NCBI GenBank assembly: GCA_963714375.1
Contig: CAVQOG010000008.1
Span: forward strand, 691,279 to 755,278
Origin: UBA5794 sp963714375
GTDB lineage: Bacteria; Actinomycetota; Acidimicrobiia; Spongiisociales; UBA5794
Reading direction: 5' to 3'
Length of the DNA stretch: 64,000 bases
Both the position numbers and the translations under genes were made by a program. The first letter of the stretch is position 1; each line of letters starts with the position of its first letter. Under the pieces are notes generated by a model, which saw nothing but the letters and a program-made list of their open reading frames with translations, did not search any database and was not told the origin of the DNA. Positions 1 through 8,277 of this stretch are shown piece after piece.

Positions 1-582
1 GATATCGCCAAGATGGCGAAGTTCGATCGTCCAGCACGCAAACTCATCACGCTGATCGCCATCGGCTCGATCCCTGCTGTCATCGGCGGACTGGTCTTTG
101 AGGACAAGGTCGAGGAGCTCGTCCACGAACCAGCCACGGTTGCAGTCATGCTCGTGGTCACCGGGATCATTCTGCTTGCAACGGGTCTCCTCCGGATCGG
201 TGATCGAACAACCGAGGGACTTCGTCCGCTGGACAGCCTGCTCATCGGCTTTGCCCAATCCCTTGCATTGATCCCCGGCATCTCTCGTTCGGGCATGACC
301 ATTTCAACGGGCCTTGCCCGGGGGATGAACAAAGTCGAGGCTGCCCGGTTCGCGTTCCTCCTCGGCATCCCGGTGATTGCTGGAGCTGGTCTGCTGGAGA
401 TGATCGACTTCATCGGCTCTGGCGAGTCGATCGATCCATCGGTCTGGATCGGCGTCGTCGTTGCAGGCGTATCGGGGTATCTGGCGATCGCCGTGCTCAT
501 TCGCCTTCTTTCCCGTGTTGGGCTTGCACCGTTCGGAATCTACTGCGTGGCGGCAGGGACGATCGCAACGTTCCTCGTGTGA
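1..582 (+). CDS. uppP: Undecaprenyl-diphosphatase UppP (BacA family), 3' part
   Basis: Integral membrane phosphatase that turns undecaprenyl diphosphate into the monophosphate carrier lipid for peptidoglycan synthesis. The frame is already open at base 1, so the N-terminal part lies outside the window; about 193 residues are visible. The family signature GISRSGMT lies in the stretch encoded near 280-302, preceded by a GFAQSLALIP segment, and the rest is a series of hydrophobic helices ending in an ATFLV tail. The stop is directly followed by the stop of the convergent SAF gene with no gap. The family assignment is firm; only the true start cannot be seen. Confidence 0.93.
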   Translation, partial: DIAKMAKFDRPARKLITLIAIGSIPAVIGGLVFEDKVEELVHEPATVAVMLVVTGIILLATGLLRIGDRTTEGLRPLDSLLIGFAQSLALIPGISRSGMTISTGLARGMNKVEAARFAFLLGIPVIAGAGLLEMIDFIGSGESIDPSVWIGVVVAGVSGYLAIAVLIRLLSRVGLAPFGIYCVAAGTIATFLV

Positions 583-1098
583 TCAGGGTTCGAATAGGAC
601 CACGAGCTGTCCAGCCGACGAGGCGATGGCAACGGCATCGGCCATGTCATTCGGTACGGCCACGAGACCAGGTGAACGCACACCAAAGGTGTCTTCTCGA
701 GATGGCTCGACAACGACACCGGTGACACCGAACCCATCGGCGAGGACCACCCGGACCTCAGATCCGGGGATGACGGCTGGCGGGACATCCATGGGAACAG
801 TCCACCAGCCATCGGGCACGCGCCCACCTGTTGAAACCATGTCTCTGGTGATCGGTTCACCGGCACCAATCGTGACGAGTGCCGTTCCCATTGGAACCGT
901 GACCGATCGGAAGAGACCGACGGGTGCCGGCTTCCATGCAATGGAGTCTTCTTCAATGACGTCGCCTCGGCTGATCACGTGAGCCGCAAACGGCACCAGC
1001 TCCGTTGCTCGCCGCGAAATATCCCACGCGAGCGCAGCGCCAACAAGCACGACCGCGGCAATCCACCGCAAATAGGGAGGCTTGGACAACACCAGCAC
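583..1098 (-). CDS. SAF-domain membrane-anchored protein
   Basis: About 171 residues. An N-terminal hydrophobic segment (YLRWIAAVVLVGAALAW) is followed by a SAF-like domain (AAHVISRGDVIEEDSIAW, then GEPITRDMV), the fold found in CpaB/FlgA-type and antifreeze-like proteins. This layout suggests an extracytoplasmic SAF domain on a single anchor, as in CpaB-like pilus assembly proteins, but no tad/flp genes lie nearby and the role is unknown. The reading frame stays open upstream to 1731, but that part is antisense to plsY and has no coding character, so I start at the GTG at 1098; a second GTG at 1092 is possible. It is divergent from plsY across an 82-bp gap. Confidence 0.7.
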   Translation of the reverse strand: MLVLSKPPYLRWIAAVVLVGAALAWDISRRATELVPFAAHVISRGDVIEEDSIAWKPAPVGLFRSVTVPMGTALVTIGAGEPITRDMVSTGGRVPDGWWTVPMDVPPAVIPGSEVRVVLADGFGVTGVVVEPSREDTFGVRSPGLVAVPNDMADAVAIASSAGQLVVLFEP

Positions 1099-1180
1099 AT
1101 ATCGACCGTATCGCGTTGGGTGAGAACATGGAAGATGTCTGGCACGGGTCACGAGCGGTCGGCTTCCTACAATCCGGCTC

Positions 1181-1759
1181 GTGGAACAGGCCGCCGCCAT
1201 TGTCGTTTCGTATCTCCTCGGGAGCGTCAGCTTCGGAATAGTTGTCGCGTCGCTCCAAGGTGTCGATATCCGCTCGGTGGGATCAGGGAATCCCGGGATG
1301 TCGAACATCCTGAGGAACCTCGGAAAGAAATCTGCAGCGCTTGTACTTCTTGGGGACGGTCTCAAGGGTGCCGGCGCTGCTGCAATCGGCTTCGCATGGG
1401 TCGGCGGTGACTTTGGATGGGTCACGCTTTTCGCCGCCGTTGTCGGCCATTCGTTCCCGATCTGGCACCGCTTCAGGGGTGGGAAAGGCGTCGCGACTGC
1501 GATCGGCGGGGTGATCTTCCTTGCCCCGTGGATCGGCGTCGTACTCGGAGTGATCTGGATAGCAATCCTCGTCGTCTGGCGCACCGCATCGATCGGTTCG
1601 CTCGTCGTTATGGGTCTGTTGGTGCCACTCGTTGCACTGAGCGGACGCTCTGGGGTGGCAGTGGCGTGGGCTTCGGTGATTGCCGCATTTATCGTTGTAC
1701 GCCATGCCTCCAACATCAGACGACTCGTCACTGCAACCGAGGATCAGGTCAACCGATGA
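1181..1759 (+). CDS. plsY: Glycerol-3-phosphate acyltransferase PlsY
   Basis: Membrane acyltransferase that moves the acyl group of acyl-phosphate to glycerol-3-phosphate, the first step of phospholipid synthesis. The 192 residues match the usual family length of about 200. Diagnostic motifs are SGNPGMSN near residue 33, KKSAALVLLGDGLKG, and GHSFPIWHRFRGGKGVAT near residues 90-105; the rest is hydrophobic helices. The start is GTG at 1181. The stop codon overlaps the moeA start in an ATGA, so it is probably translationally coupled to the cofactor operon although the pathways are unrelated. Confidence 0.95.
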   Translation: MEQAAAIVVSYLLGSVSFGIVVASLQGVDIRSVGSGNPGMSNILRNLGKKSAALVLLGDGLKGAGAAAIGFAWVGGDFGWVTLFAAVVGHSFPIWHRFRGGKGVATAIGGVIFLAPWIGVVLGVIWIAILVVWRTASIGSLVVMGLLVPLVALSGRSGVAVAWASVIAAFIVVRHASNIRRLVTATEDQVNR

Positions 1760-2982
1760 AGCTCTTGGGTGACGCACAACGCGAAGTGCTCGACGCAATG
1801 GCACGACTGGACGTTGAACTGGTCGACGTGGGAGACGCGGTGGGGCGGGTGACGGCCGAACCGTGTGTCAGTGCGGTTCTCGTTCCCCCCTTCTCCAATT
1901 CGGCAATGGACGGGTTTGCGGTACGGGCCGCTGACGTTGCAAAGACTCCAGTCGCCCTCACGGTCATCGAGGATGTGCCAGCCGGCTCGACTCCGACCGA
2001 ACTCGTACAGCGCGGCGACGCCACACGAATCATGACGGGTGCTCCGATGCCCGAAGGGGCCGATGCGGTGGTCAAAGTTGAGGACACCCGAGTGGATGCA
2101 GACGGTTCGGTAACGATTCTTGTTGGGGTTGGGGCTGGCGCAAACGTCCGGGCCGCAGGCGGCGATGTTGCTGTTGGCGATGTCGTGGTCGGGCCAGGTA
2201 TCCGGCTGACTTCCCGACACGCAGCATCTCTTGCAAGCGCGGGGATACGGCCAGCCGTATCCCGCGTTCCTGTGGTTGTGGTGATGTCGACGGGGGATGA
2301 GGTCGTCGAGCCGCACACAGCCGACCTCGCTCCCGGCAAGATCCGAGACACCAACCGAGTAATCCTCATTTCTGTTCTGCGAGACCTCGGTGTCGATGTC
2401 ATCGACTATGGCATCGTCGGAGATGACGCCCACGAGTTGTCGGATGCCTATCGGCGAGCCGCGGACTCCGCCGACGCGGTGATATCCACCGGTGGTGTAT
2501 CGATGGGGGACTACGACTACGTCAAGCAGGTTCTCGGAGAGATGGGTTCGGTCGACTTTTGGAAGGTTGCGATGCAGCCTGCCAAGCCGTTCGCATTTGG
2601 CTCCATCAACGGTGTGCCGCTCTTCGGCCTGCCAGGTAACCCCGTTTCCACGTTTGTTGCCTACGAGCAGTTTGTTCGACCGGCGTTACTCCACATGATG
2701 GGTGCAACCGCGCTGTTTCGTCCCAGGATCGCAGCTGTAATGGGCGAGGACATTTCGACCTCCGTTGAAAAGGAAGTATTCGTGAGGGTCATGCTTGCCA
2801 CAGACACGGATGGACGCTTTGTCGCCGTCAAGTCCGGGGGCCAGGACTCGAACGTGCTGTCAGCGTTGGCACAGGCAGAGGCATTTGCCGTCGTGCCCGT
2901 AGGGACGGGTTCACTTTCTGCGGGAGACCCTGTCACACTTGAGATGTTTACATGGGACGAGAATCGAGGATTCGATGGGTGA
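1756..2982 (+). CDS. moeA: Molybdopterin molybdotransferase MoeA
   Basis: Inserts molybdate into adenylylated molybdopterin in the last step of molybdenum-cofactor synthesis. 408 residues, close to the family norm. Visible signatures are SNSAMDGFAV near residue 50, RIMTGAPMPEGADAVV near 95, the MPT-binding stretch STGGVSMGDYDYV near 250, and LPGNPVSTFVAYE near 293. The frame is open back to 1417 within plsY; the real start is the ATG at 1756, which overlaps the plsY stop by four bases. It is followed by moaC and mogA with overlapping ends, a three-gene cofactor operon. In M. tuberculosis moeA1 also sits upstream of this chromosomal block. Confidence 0.95.
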   Translation: MKLLGDAQREVLDAMARLDVELVDVGDAVGRVTAEPCVSAVLVPPFSNSAMDGFAVRAADVAKTPVALTVIEDVPAGSTPTELVQRGDATRIMTGAPMPEGADAVVKVEDTRVDADGSVTILVGVGAGANVRAAGGDVAVGDVVVGPGIRLTSRHAASLASAGIRPAVSRVPVVVVMSTGDEVVEPHTADLAPGKIRDTNRVILISVLRDLGVDVIDYGIVGDDAHELSDAYRRAADSADAVISTGGVSMGDYDYVKQVLGEMGSVDFWKVAMQPAKPFAFGSINGVPLFGLPGNPVSTFVAYEQFVRPALLHMMGATALFRPRIAAVMGEDISTSVEKEVFVRVMLATDTDGRFVAVKSGGQDSNVLSALAQAEAFAVVPVGTGSLSAGDPVTLEMFTWDENRGFDG

Positions 2983-3472
2983 GATGAACCACCTCAATCA
3001 GGACGGCACTGTTCGCATGGTTGACGTTGGAGCCAAGGACGAGACCGAGCGCCGAGCCGTGGCTGTTGCCGATGTCATGATGCAGAGCGCAACCTCTGAC
3101 CGTCTGTTCTCTGGCGATCTCCCCAAAGGTGATGCCCTGGCAACGGTGCGGATCGCCGCGATCCAAGCGACAAAGCGAACGCCTGACCTGATTCCTCTGT
3201 GCCATCCGCTGCAGCTCAGCGGTGTTGATGTGGACATCGTGCGAACCGAATCGGGTGCTGAGATCTCGGTTGAGGCCCGACTCACGGGTCGTACCGGTGT
3301 CGAGATGGAAGCGATGACCGGTGCAGCCGTTGGTGCACTGGCACTCTACGACATGGTCAAAGGGATTGACCGATCCGCTCAGATCTCATCGGTTCGTCTC
3401 CTGCACAAAAGCGGGGGTAAGTCGGGTCCGTGGAATCGCGATCCGGAGAACCATGAGCCGGTGGAACCGTGA
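2975..3472 (+). CDS. moaC: Cyclic pyranopterin monophosphate synthase MoaC
   Basis: Catalyses the second half of the first molybdopterin step, forming cyclic pyranopterin monophosphate from the MoaA product. About 165 residues, the usual size. Conserved segments are MVDVGAKDETERRAVA near the N terminus, LIPLCHPLQLSGVDV in the middle, and GVEMEAMTGAAVGALALYDM near the C terminus, which carries the active-site region. ATG at 2975 overlaps the end of moeA; a second ATG at 2984 is equally compatible with family alignments. The end overlaps the mogA start in a GTGA. No moaA, moaD or moaE is present in this window. Confidence 0.94.
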   Translation: MGEMNHLNQDGTVRMVDVGAKDETERRAVAVADVMMQSATSDRLFSGDLPKGDALATVRIAAIQATKRTPDLIPLCHPLQLSGVDVDIVRTESGAEISVEARLTGRTGVEMEAMTGAAVGALALYDMVKGIDRSAQISSVRLLHKSGGKSGPWNRDPENHEPVEP

Positions 3473-3960
3473 GTCGTGGCCCATACCGAGCCGCAGCTGT
3501 CACGGTGTCGAACTCGGCCGCCGCGGGGAGAACCGATGACCGATCAGGATCGATCGTGGAGGAAAAGCTGACGAGCCTCGGTTTTGATGTCGTGGACCGA
3601 ATCGTTATCCCCGATGGCGTCGAATCGGTTGAAGCTGCACTCATGGGTCTTGTGCCAGACCATGATCTGATCGTCACCACAGGGGGAACTGGCCTTTCGC
3701 CGACTGACCTCACCCCTGAGGGTACGTTGCGGGTCATTGACCGTGCGGTTCCCGGTCTTGCCGAGGCGATGCGAGCAGCGACGTTCGGAAAGATCCCATT
3801 CGGGATGCTGTCGCGAGGTGTGAGCGGTGTGGCGGGGACCTGTCTCATCATCAATCTTCCGGGTTCGCCCAAGGCGGTAGCGGAAGGTCTCGATGTCATC
3901 GGCGAGACTCTTGATCATGCCGTGGCGATTGCCACTGGGGATTTTGGGCGACATGACTGA
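3469..3960 (+). CDS. MogA/MoaB family molybdopterin adenylyltransferase
   Basis: 163 residues of the MPT-binding fold, which adenylylates molybdopterin before MoeA acts. The nucleotide/pterin loop TTGGTGLSPTDLTPEGT lies near residues 67-83, and the C-terminal motif INLPGSPKAVAEGL is typical of MogA/MoaB. The start is a GTG overlapping the moaC stop (GTGA). MogA and MoaB cannot be told apart by eye, so no gene symbol is given. It closes the moeA-moaC-mogA operon; 151 bp separate it from the next gene. Confidence 0.92.
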   Translation: MSRGPYRAAAVTVSNSAAAGRTDDRSGSIVEEKLTSLGFDVVDRIVIPDGVESVEAALMGLVPDHDLIVTTGGTGLSPTDLTPEGTLRVIDRAVPGLAEAMRAATFGKIPFGMLSRGVSGVAGTCLIINLPGSPKAVAEGLDVIGETLDHAVAIATGDFGRHD

Positions 3961-4111
3961 GGCTGCCGTATCCTCAAGAGTTGATACGAGTTGCTTGTAT
4001 GTTCGCTCCATGACCATCATGGGGACTTCGAGATAACCCCCAAATACTCCAGACCGCCTACAGCCGTGCCTACGCTCGTGTTGCTGGCGGAGTAAGAGGA
4101 AACCCAAACCA

Positions 4112-4582
4112 ATGCCGATTGTCGTTTTCATCCTCATTGCGGGATTATGGGCTGCTTTCCTCTTACCGTCGTTCTTTGACCACAAACGACACGCACCCAA
4201 AGCCACGACCCGAGATTTCGCTCGTACCAGACAGAAACTCGCTGCCGTCGCAAACTCTCAGCCCGACACCGACACGTACATTCGAAGGCACGCACAGGTA
4301 CGGCGTCAGCGAATCTTGATCGGTATGGGTACCGCCTCAGCAGCGACGTTGTTGTTCGCCACATGGACCGGATCGCTCCCGTGGCTGTATCTCAACATTG
4401 CGATCAACGTTTCGATCGCTGGATACGTGACGCTGTTGCTGACCATCAAACAGCGTCGAGCGGTTCAGCGAACGATCGTCACCCCGATCACGCACGCACC
4501 GCAGCGTACGCTGGCAGCCGTTCCCGAACAATCCTCATACGCAACCGACGAAGCCGCAACGGTCCGCGTCATCGCCGGCTAG
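4112..4582 (+). CDS. SepX/GlpR-like small membrane protein
   Basis: 156 residues. It opens with a membrane segment and short basic motif (MPIVVFILIAGLWAAFLLPS then FFDHKRH), has a hydrophilic linker (residues about 30-60), a hydrophobic pair at about 70-108, and a polar tail. The N-terminal pattern (hydrophobic segment with W-A-A-[YF]-L-[VL]-P) resembles the actinobacterial SepX/GlpR membrane proteins implicated in division, and its place after the moeA region matches Rv0996 of M. tuberculosis. That identity is inferred from pattern plus synteny. A purine-rich stretch (AGAGGAAACC) precedes the ATG. Confidence 0.6.
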   Translation: MPIVVFILIAGLWAAFLLPSFFDHKRHAPKATTRDFARTRQKLAAVANSQPDTDTYIRRHAQVRRQRILIGMGTASAATLLFATWTGSLPWLYLNIAINVSIAGYVTLLLTIKQRRAVQRTIVTPITHAPQRTLAAVPEQSSYATDEAATVRVIAG

Positions 4583-4590
4583 CCACCCCT

Positions 4591-4643
4591 CGCGTACCCA
4601 GGGTAAGAACCCACCTTGGCGGTAGGTGACAGCCCAAAGAACG
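4591..4643 (+). repeat. 53-bp intergenic repeat, copy a
   Basis: Begins CGCGTACCCAGGGT and ends AGCCCAAAGAACG. The same 53-bp element recurs inverted at 11100-11152 and 17971-18023, and its left end forms both arms of an inverted repeat at 31027-31082. It contains ACCCAGGGT and ends with an AGCCC/GGGCT half-hairpin. Here it lies between the SepX-like gene and tRNA-Ala. Confidence 0.85.
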
Positions 4644-4675
4644 AGCTCCCGAATCCCGGTACGATTCCTGCGTCC

Positions 4676-4752
4676 GGGGGTGTAGCTCAGTCCGGCAGAG
4701 CACTACGTTCGCAACGTAGGGGCCAGGGGTTCAAATCCCCTCACCTCCACCA
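4676..4752 (+). tRNA. tRNA-Ala (anticodon CGC)
   Basis: A complete cloverleaf can be drawn. The acceptor GGGGGTG pairs with CACCTCC and includes the G3:U70 pair that identifies alanine tRNAs. The D stem is GCTC/GAGC, the anticodon stem CTACG/CGTAG carries loop TTCGCAA (anticodon CGC), and the T arm is AGGGG/CCCCT with loop TTCAAAT. Discriminator A and an encoded CCA follow. Two related but aberrant copies lie downstream. Confidence 0.95.
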
Positions 4753-4852
4753 CACACCGAGCGCCACACGCAGGAAAGAACCGGATATGCGTGAAGCCGC
4801 CATTGTGAGACTCTGTCCACAGGATGCGCATTGGACGAGGAGGTCAATACAG

Positions 4853-5275
4853 ATGTTCGACGACGATGCCTCACGGGTAGTTGTAGCGCTTATCGGAGCG
4901 ATGCTTCTCGTTGGTCTCGGGTTCGTGATTGGTCGCTACGCGATTGACGAACCAATAGACCCTGCGTTGGGCTTGGCCCAGAGTGCAGGCGTAGAGATTC
5001 CCGACGAGCAAGAAGCTGCGTTCTTCGACGGGGTGATTACGACAGAGGAGGTTCGGGAAGCCGCCGAACGGTTCGAGTCATGTGCCGTTGAAAGCGGTGC
5101 GCAGGGCTTCAGCATTGAAGTGTCCGACTTCGGATGGGAAGTCACCATGGATGAGTTCTCGCCAGCGGTGGGTGAATGTGAGACCCGTTACTTCCGAACG
5201 ACTGCACTCATTTGGAGCCACCAGCGGGAACCGAACGGTGAAGTTGACCCCTCGGTCACGACGAGCGTTCCATAA
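4853..5275 (+). CDS. Hypothetical single-pass exported protein
   Basis: 140 residues, not recognised. An N-terminal membrane segment (VVVALIGAMLLVGLGFVIG, residues about 9-27) is followed by an acidic extracytoplasmic domain of about 110 residues with two cysteines (FESCAVES and VGECETRY) that could form a disulfide. The frame runs back through tRNA-Ala, so that extension is spurious; the ATG at 4853 has GAGGAGG about 9 bases upstream. It lies between tRNA-Ala and the second tRNA-like copy. No function can be assigned. Confidence 0.7.
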   Translation: MFDDDASRVVVALIGAMLLVGLGFVIGRYAIDEPIDPALGLAQSAGVEIPDEQEAAFFDGVITTEEVREAAERFESCAVESGAQGFSIEVSDFGWEVTMDEFSPAVGECETRYFRTTALIWSHQREPNGEVDPSVTTSVP

Positions 5276-5335
5276 GGACCACGCACGGATAGCGACACAT
5301 ATGCGCACGTGCAATCTCGGCGAGTCACCGACTGT

Positions 5336-5418
5336 GGGGGGTTGACAAGCGTTCAGAGCTTTAGAGCGCCACGTTCGCAACGTGGAAGCCACGGGTTCAA
5401 ATCCCGTCACCTCCACCA
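5336..5418 (+). tRNA. tRNA-Ala-like sequence with aberrant 5' half (CGC anticodon)
   Basis: The 3' two thirds match the tRNA-Ala at 4676 but with compensated stem changes: anticodon stem CCACG/CGTGG around the same TTCGCAA loop, and T stem ACGGG/CCCGT. CACCTCC-A-CCA is present. The 5' side is unusual: after GGGGGTT comes GACAAGC before a D-like arm (GCGTTC/GAGCGC), several bases more than normal. It could be a functional variant or a decaying duplicate. Confidence 0.5.
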
Positions 5419-5656
5419 CACGCCGAGCGCCATACACATGCATAGTGCCCACAATCATCCCACCCAGCCGGATATGCGTGGACTCATCTGTCCGAGAGTT
5501 TTGTGTCCGTCCGTTGGTCGCACCATTGTGTCAATGAGTTGTGGATGTCTCCGTGCTCGGTTGAAATGAAGTAGGCGATTTCCGAGTCCGGTCCCGGGGG
5601 GTAGGTTTCGGCAATGAAGTCGCGCAGAACTGCTGCTTCGGCCATCGTTGGAACCA

Positions 5657-6007
5657 TCAGGCGCACGATTGGGCGATAGTCACACGCGGAAGGCGTGGCC
5701 ACTCCTGAAGATGTGGCGGTTGCCTGAGTAGTCGTTGGTCAACCACGGAAGCATGGGTGCCGACCTGATTTAGCATCTGCTCGGCAGGTTCTGGTGTACC
5801 GATTTCGAGGTAGACGTCGACGACAACGCCGGACGCTGTGGGCCGCCACGGCGGGTTGGACATTGCGAGGAAGAACGCGGCAACGACGACCGCAGTAATT
5901 GCAGCCGGAACGAACACTCGGGTCCATCTGGGCAGCTTGTAGGCATCGTTCGGCTCCTCCGGCCCGCCACCGTCATCGCCCACAATGCGGACTGCTGAAT
6001 CGCTCAC
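5657..6007 (-). CDS. Hypothetical membrane-anchored protein, possibly frameshifted
   Basis: 116 residues, unrecognised. After a polar N terminus (VGDDGGGPEEPNDAYKLPRW) comes one membrane helix (VFVPAAITAVVVAAFFLAMS, residues about 31-50) and an outside domain. A second minus frame, 5484-5702, continues with sensible composition (RPIVRLMVPTMAEAAVLRDF). Joining the two with one missing base would give a protein of about 174 residues ending at 5484, so the 3' end given here may be wrong. It lies between the two tRNA-Ala-like copies and has the same single-anchor layout as the gene at 4853, though I see no convincing homology. Confidence 0.45.
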   Translation of the reverse strand: MSDSAVRIVGDDGGGPEEPNDAYKLPRWTRVFVPAAITAVVVAAFFLAMSNPPWRPTASGVVVDVYLEIGTPEPAEQMLNQVGTHASVVDQRLLRQPPHLQEWPRLPRVTIAQSCA

Positions 6008-6104
6008 TTCCCAATCCTACGTCGCAGCCGCTTGAGGAGGTCGTCTACTCACGCGTAAGGGGACAAATGCTGAGCCGAAGCGGTCTCGCAGAGTGTCCCG
6101 CCGC

Positions 6105-6182
6105 GGGGTAGACAAGCGCTCAGAGCTTCAGAGCACTACGTTCGCAACGTAGGGGCCACGGGTTCAAATCCCGTCACCTCCA
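6105..6182 (+). tRNA. tRNA-Ala-like sequence, third copy, no CCA
   Basis: From the D-stem 3' arm on it nearly matches the tRNA-Ala at 4676 (anticodon stem CTACG/CGTAG, loop TTCGCAA, T stem ACGGG/CCCGT). The 5' side reads GGGGTAG then ACAAGC before GCTC/GAGC, so four bases too many lie between acceptor and D stem, and two acceptor pairs fail. The 3' end is CACTC, not CCA. It shares the odd linker with the copy at 5336, so those two are closest relatives. Confidence 0.5.
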
Positions 6183-6247
6183 CTCACGCAGGAGTCCGCA
6201 AGCGTCCTTCGTGCATACCGCACGAGTCTGATGGCTGGACGGGATCG

Positions 6248-8113
6248 TTAGCGGAGGGTCTGCTTCGATCGACCCGCTGCCTGAGAACCGGCGAATCGGG
6301 CGCCGAGGACGAGACCAGCACCGACGAAGACGAGAATGAGTCCGAGGATCCCAGGTGTTTGTTGCACCCCCGTAACCGGAAGTGTCGAATCAGTGGGTGC
6401 CAGCAGTGTTGTTGACGTGGGGAGCGACGTTGTGGTTGGAGAGGGCAGCGATGTTGTCGTCGTTGCGGGAGGCAAGGTCGTTGTCGTGGTGATCGTGTCG
6501 GTCGTCTGCACCTGATTGTTCGATTCGTCCGGGTCCGCATAGTCCGACTCCACTGAGGCAGTGTTCACGAGCACCGAGTCGGCACTGGGCGTCGTGGCGA
6601 CGCTCACCGTGAGAACAGACGTTGTATCGCCGGCTGCCAGTGTCCCTGCAAATGCGCACGTCACCGAAGACCCCTCCACCAGGTCGCACGTCCAATCAGG
6701 ACCCGAAGCCGAGACGATCGGTGAGTCAGGCGCTTCGGTCACGACCACGCCCGGTGCGGCTGAAACCCCGTCATTGGTGACTGTGAGCTCATAGTTGAGG
6801 GATTCACCCGGATACGGGGTGTTCACTGATGACTTCGTGATGGAGAGGTCGGAATACAGCGCAGCGACAGTGACTTCGGCCGTGGCCTCAGCAGTCGCGG
6901 GCGATTCCACCGACGCAGAATTCGTGTAGCCATCCACATCGAGCGCGTTGACCGTTGCAGCGTAAGTCACCTCAACGTCGGCTCCTCCCGCTAGCTCAGG
7001 TACGTCCCAGGTGATCTGACCCTCATCGAGGATCCCTCCGTCGTTGGGTGTCACTGTGAGCTCCAAGTCGGGGGCATCCCTGATCACGAGATCGGTTGCT
7101 GGTTCGTCGCCGATGTTGGTGACGATGATCGTATAGCTGATCTCATCGCCCACATTGGCCGTCGCCGTGTCTGCAGCCTTGCTGATCGTCAGTTCCGGTC
7201 CTGCCAGTGCCATCTGTGCCCCCGCCCAGGAGATGTGTTCAGAGTTGCCGCCTGGATCGCCATGGGTTTCCTCGGTGTCATTCGCACCGACGATGACAAG
7301 CATGGACGCTGCATCTGGATCGTCGCGGACAAAGCCAATCCATCTAGTCGTCGCGTTTCCACAACCCGGCACATCTACATGGCCATGTGCATCTGGGCTG
7401 TTCGGTCCGCCACATTGTGAAGGGTCGGATGTCGAGGTGTCGATTTGTGCGGCGACGAGTTCCGTACCGTCGGCATCGAATAGTTTGACGATGGCCCTGA
7501 CCCCACCGTCGTCCTCATGTCTTGTTTCGAGATCGCCGAACCAGGCGCCGAAGGCGCGAACCGGTGTATCGAAGGTGAACAGAACACCGTTGCGGCTCGA
7601 TCCTGAGCCAATGACCTCTGTCCAGTGCGGCGAGTGCGGTCCGTCAGGGTTGTAGAGGTGCGCTGGCTTAGGTGAGCAGTCCTGGAGCGTTGCGGCTGTG
7701 GACACCTGCACATTCTTCAGGTCGATGAGTTCTCCCTGATCGTTGGACCCCATCGCCGGGTCTGCTACATCGACCGCCTCCACCAGCGCTGAGCGAGTTC
7801 CGCTTGCAAATGGGAAGGTGACAGTTATCGGGTTGGCGACGGTTCCCGTGGCGGAAAACACAGCCTCTTCAACAGAGGCGTAGCCAGCAGCTGCTACCGC
7901 CGTCTGCCATGGTTCGTCGAGGAGTTCCGCCGCGTCTCGAAGGACCTGCCCCGACGACCCGCTGTTGTCGGACTGACAGCTGCCTGCTGGATCCTCCTCT
8001 ACCTCGTCGCTCACGAAGAGCTGGTTCGAGCCGAGCGCGGCGCCGCCGATCAGGAGAGAGACCACCACGATCGAGCTTGCTGTGATTACTGATCTGGGAC
8101 GAAGAAGACGCAT
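6248..8113 (-). CDS. Cell-wall anchored surface protein with DUF11-type repeats and LPXTG motif
   Basis: About 621 residues from the ATG at 8113. A basic N terminus and hydrophobic stretch (SVITASSIVVVSLLIGGAAL) form the export signal. A roughly 240-residue domain of unknown type follows, then two DUF11/CARDB-like repeats (GPELTISKAADTATANVGDE and DLSITKSSVNTPYPGESL). The tail has a Thr/Pro/Ser-rich wall-spanning region, then LPVTG, a hydrophobic helix (ILGLILVFVGAGLVLGARF) and basic residues: a standard sortase signal. The open frame extends to 8221, but that part lacks a signal-like start. It is divergent from the ROK gene. No sortase gene is in the window. Ligand and role are unknown. Confidence 0.85.
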   Translation of the reverse strand: MRLLRPRSVITASSIVVVSLLIGGAALGSNQLFVSDEVEEDPAGSCQSDNSGSSGQVLRDAAELLDEPWQTAVAAAGYASVEEAVFSATGTVANPITVTFPFASGTRSALVEAVDVADPAMGSNDQGELIDLKNVQVSTAATLQDCSPKPAHLYNPDGPHSPHWTEVIGSGSSRNGVLFTFDTPVRAFGAWFGDLETRHEDDGGVRAIVKLFDADGTELVAAQIDTSTSDPSQCGGPNSPDAHGHVDVPGCGNATTRWIGFVRDDPDAASMLVIVGANDTEETHGDPGGNSEHISWAGAQMALAGPELTISKAADTATANVGDEISYTIIVTNIGDEPATDLVIRDAPDLELTVTPNDGGILDEGQITWDVPELAGGADVEVTYAATVNALDVDGYTNSASVESPATAEATAEVTVAALYSDLSITKSSVNTPYPGESLNYELTVTNDGVSAAPGVVVTEAPDSPIVSASGPDWTCDLVEGSSVTCAFAGTLAAGDTTSVLTVSVATTPSADSVLVNTASVESDYADPDESNNQVQTTDTITTTTTLPPATTTTSLPSPTTTSLPTSTTLLAPTDSTLPVTGVQQTPGILGLILVFVGAGLVLGARFAGSQAAGRSKQTLR

Positions 8114-8277
8114 TTCGATAGCGAATCTAGCCGAGTGTGTCTCGATTTCGGTGGTTCTACGAGAGTCGCAGTTCCTTGTGGTGGTTTGCCAGTGGCGACA
8201 CACGTTGACCGTGGTCGCCACCGACCGGCATGGCGTCGCTACCGTGCGGTTCCCCCAATGAGGAAGGAAGGACCTCC

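Noticed and set aside
1099..1731. N-terminal extension of the SAF protein frame
   Set aside because: It is the antisense of plsY, which is a clear gene; composition is shadow-like and the SAF protein has its own GTG before the membrane segment.
4616..4852. Open frame running through tRNA-Ala into the hypothetical gene
   Set aside because: It translates a tRNA; the protein starts at 4853 with a good ribosome-binding site.
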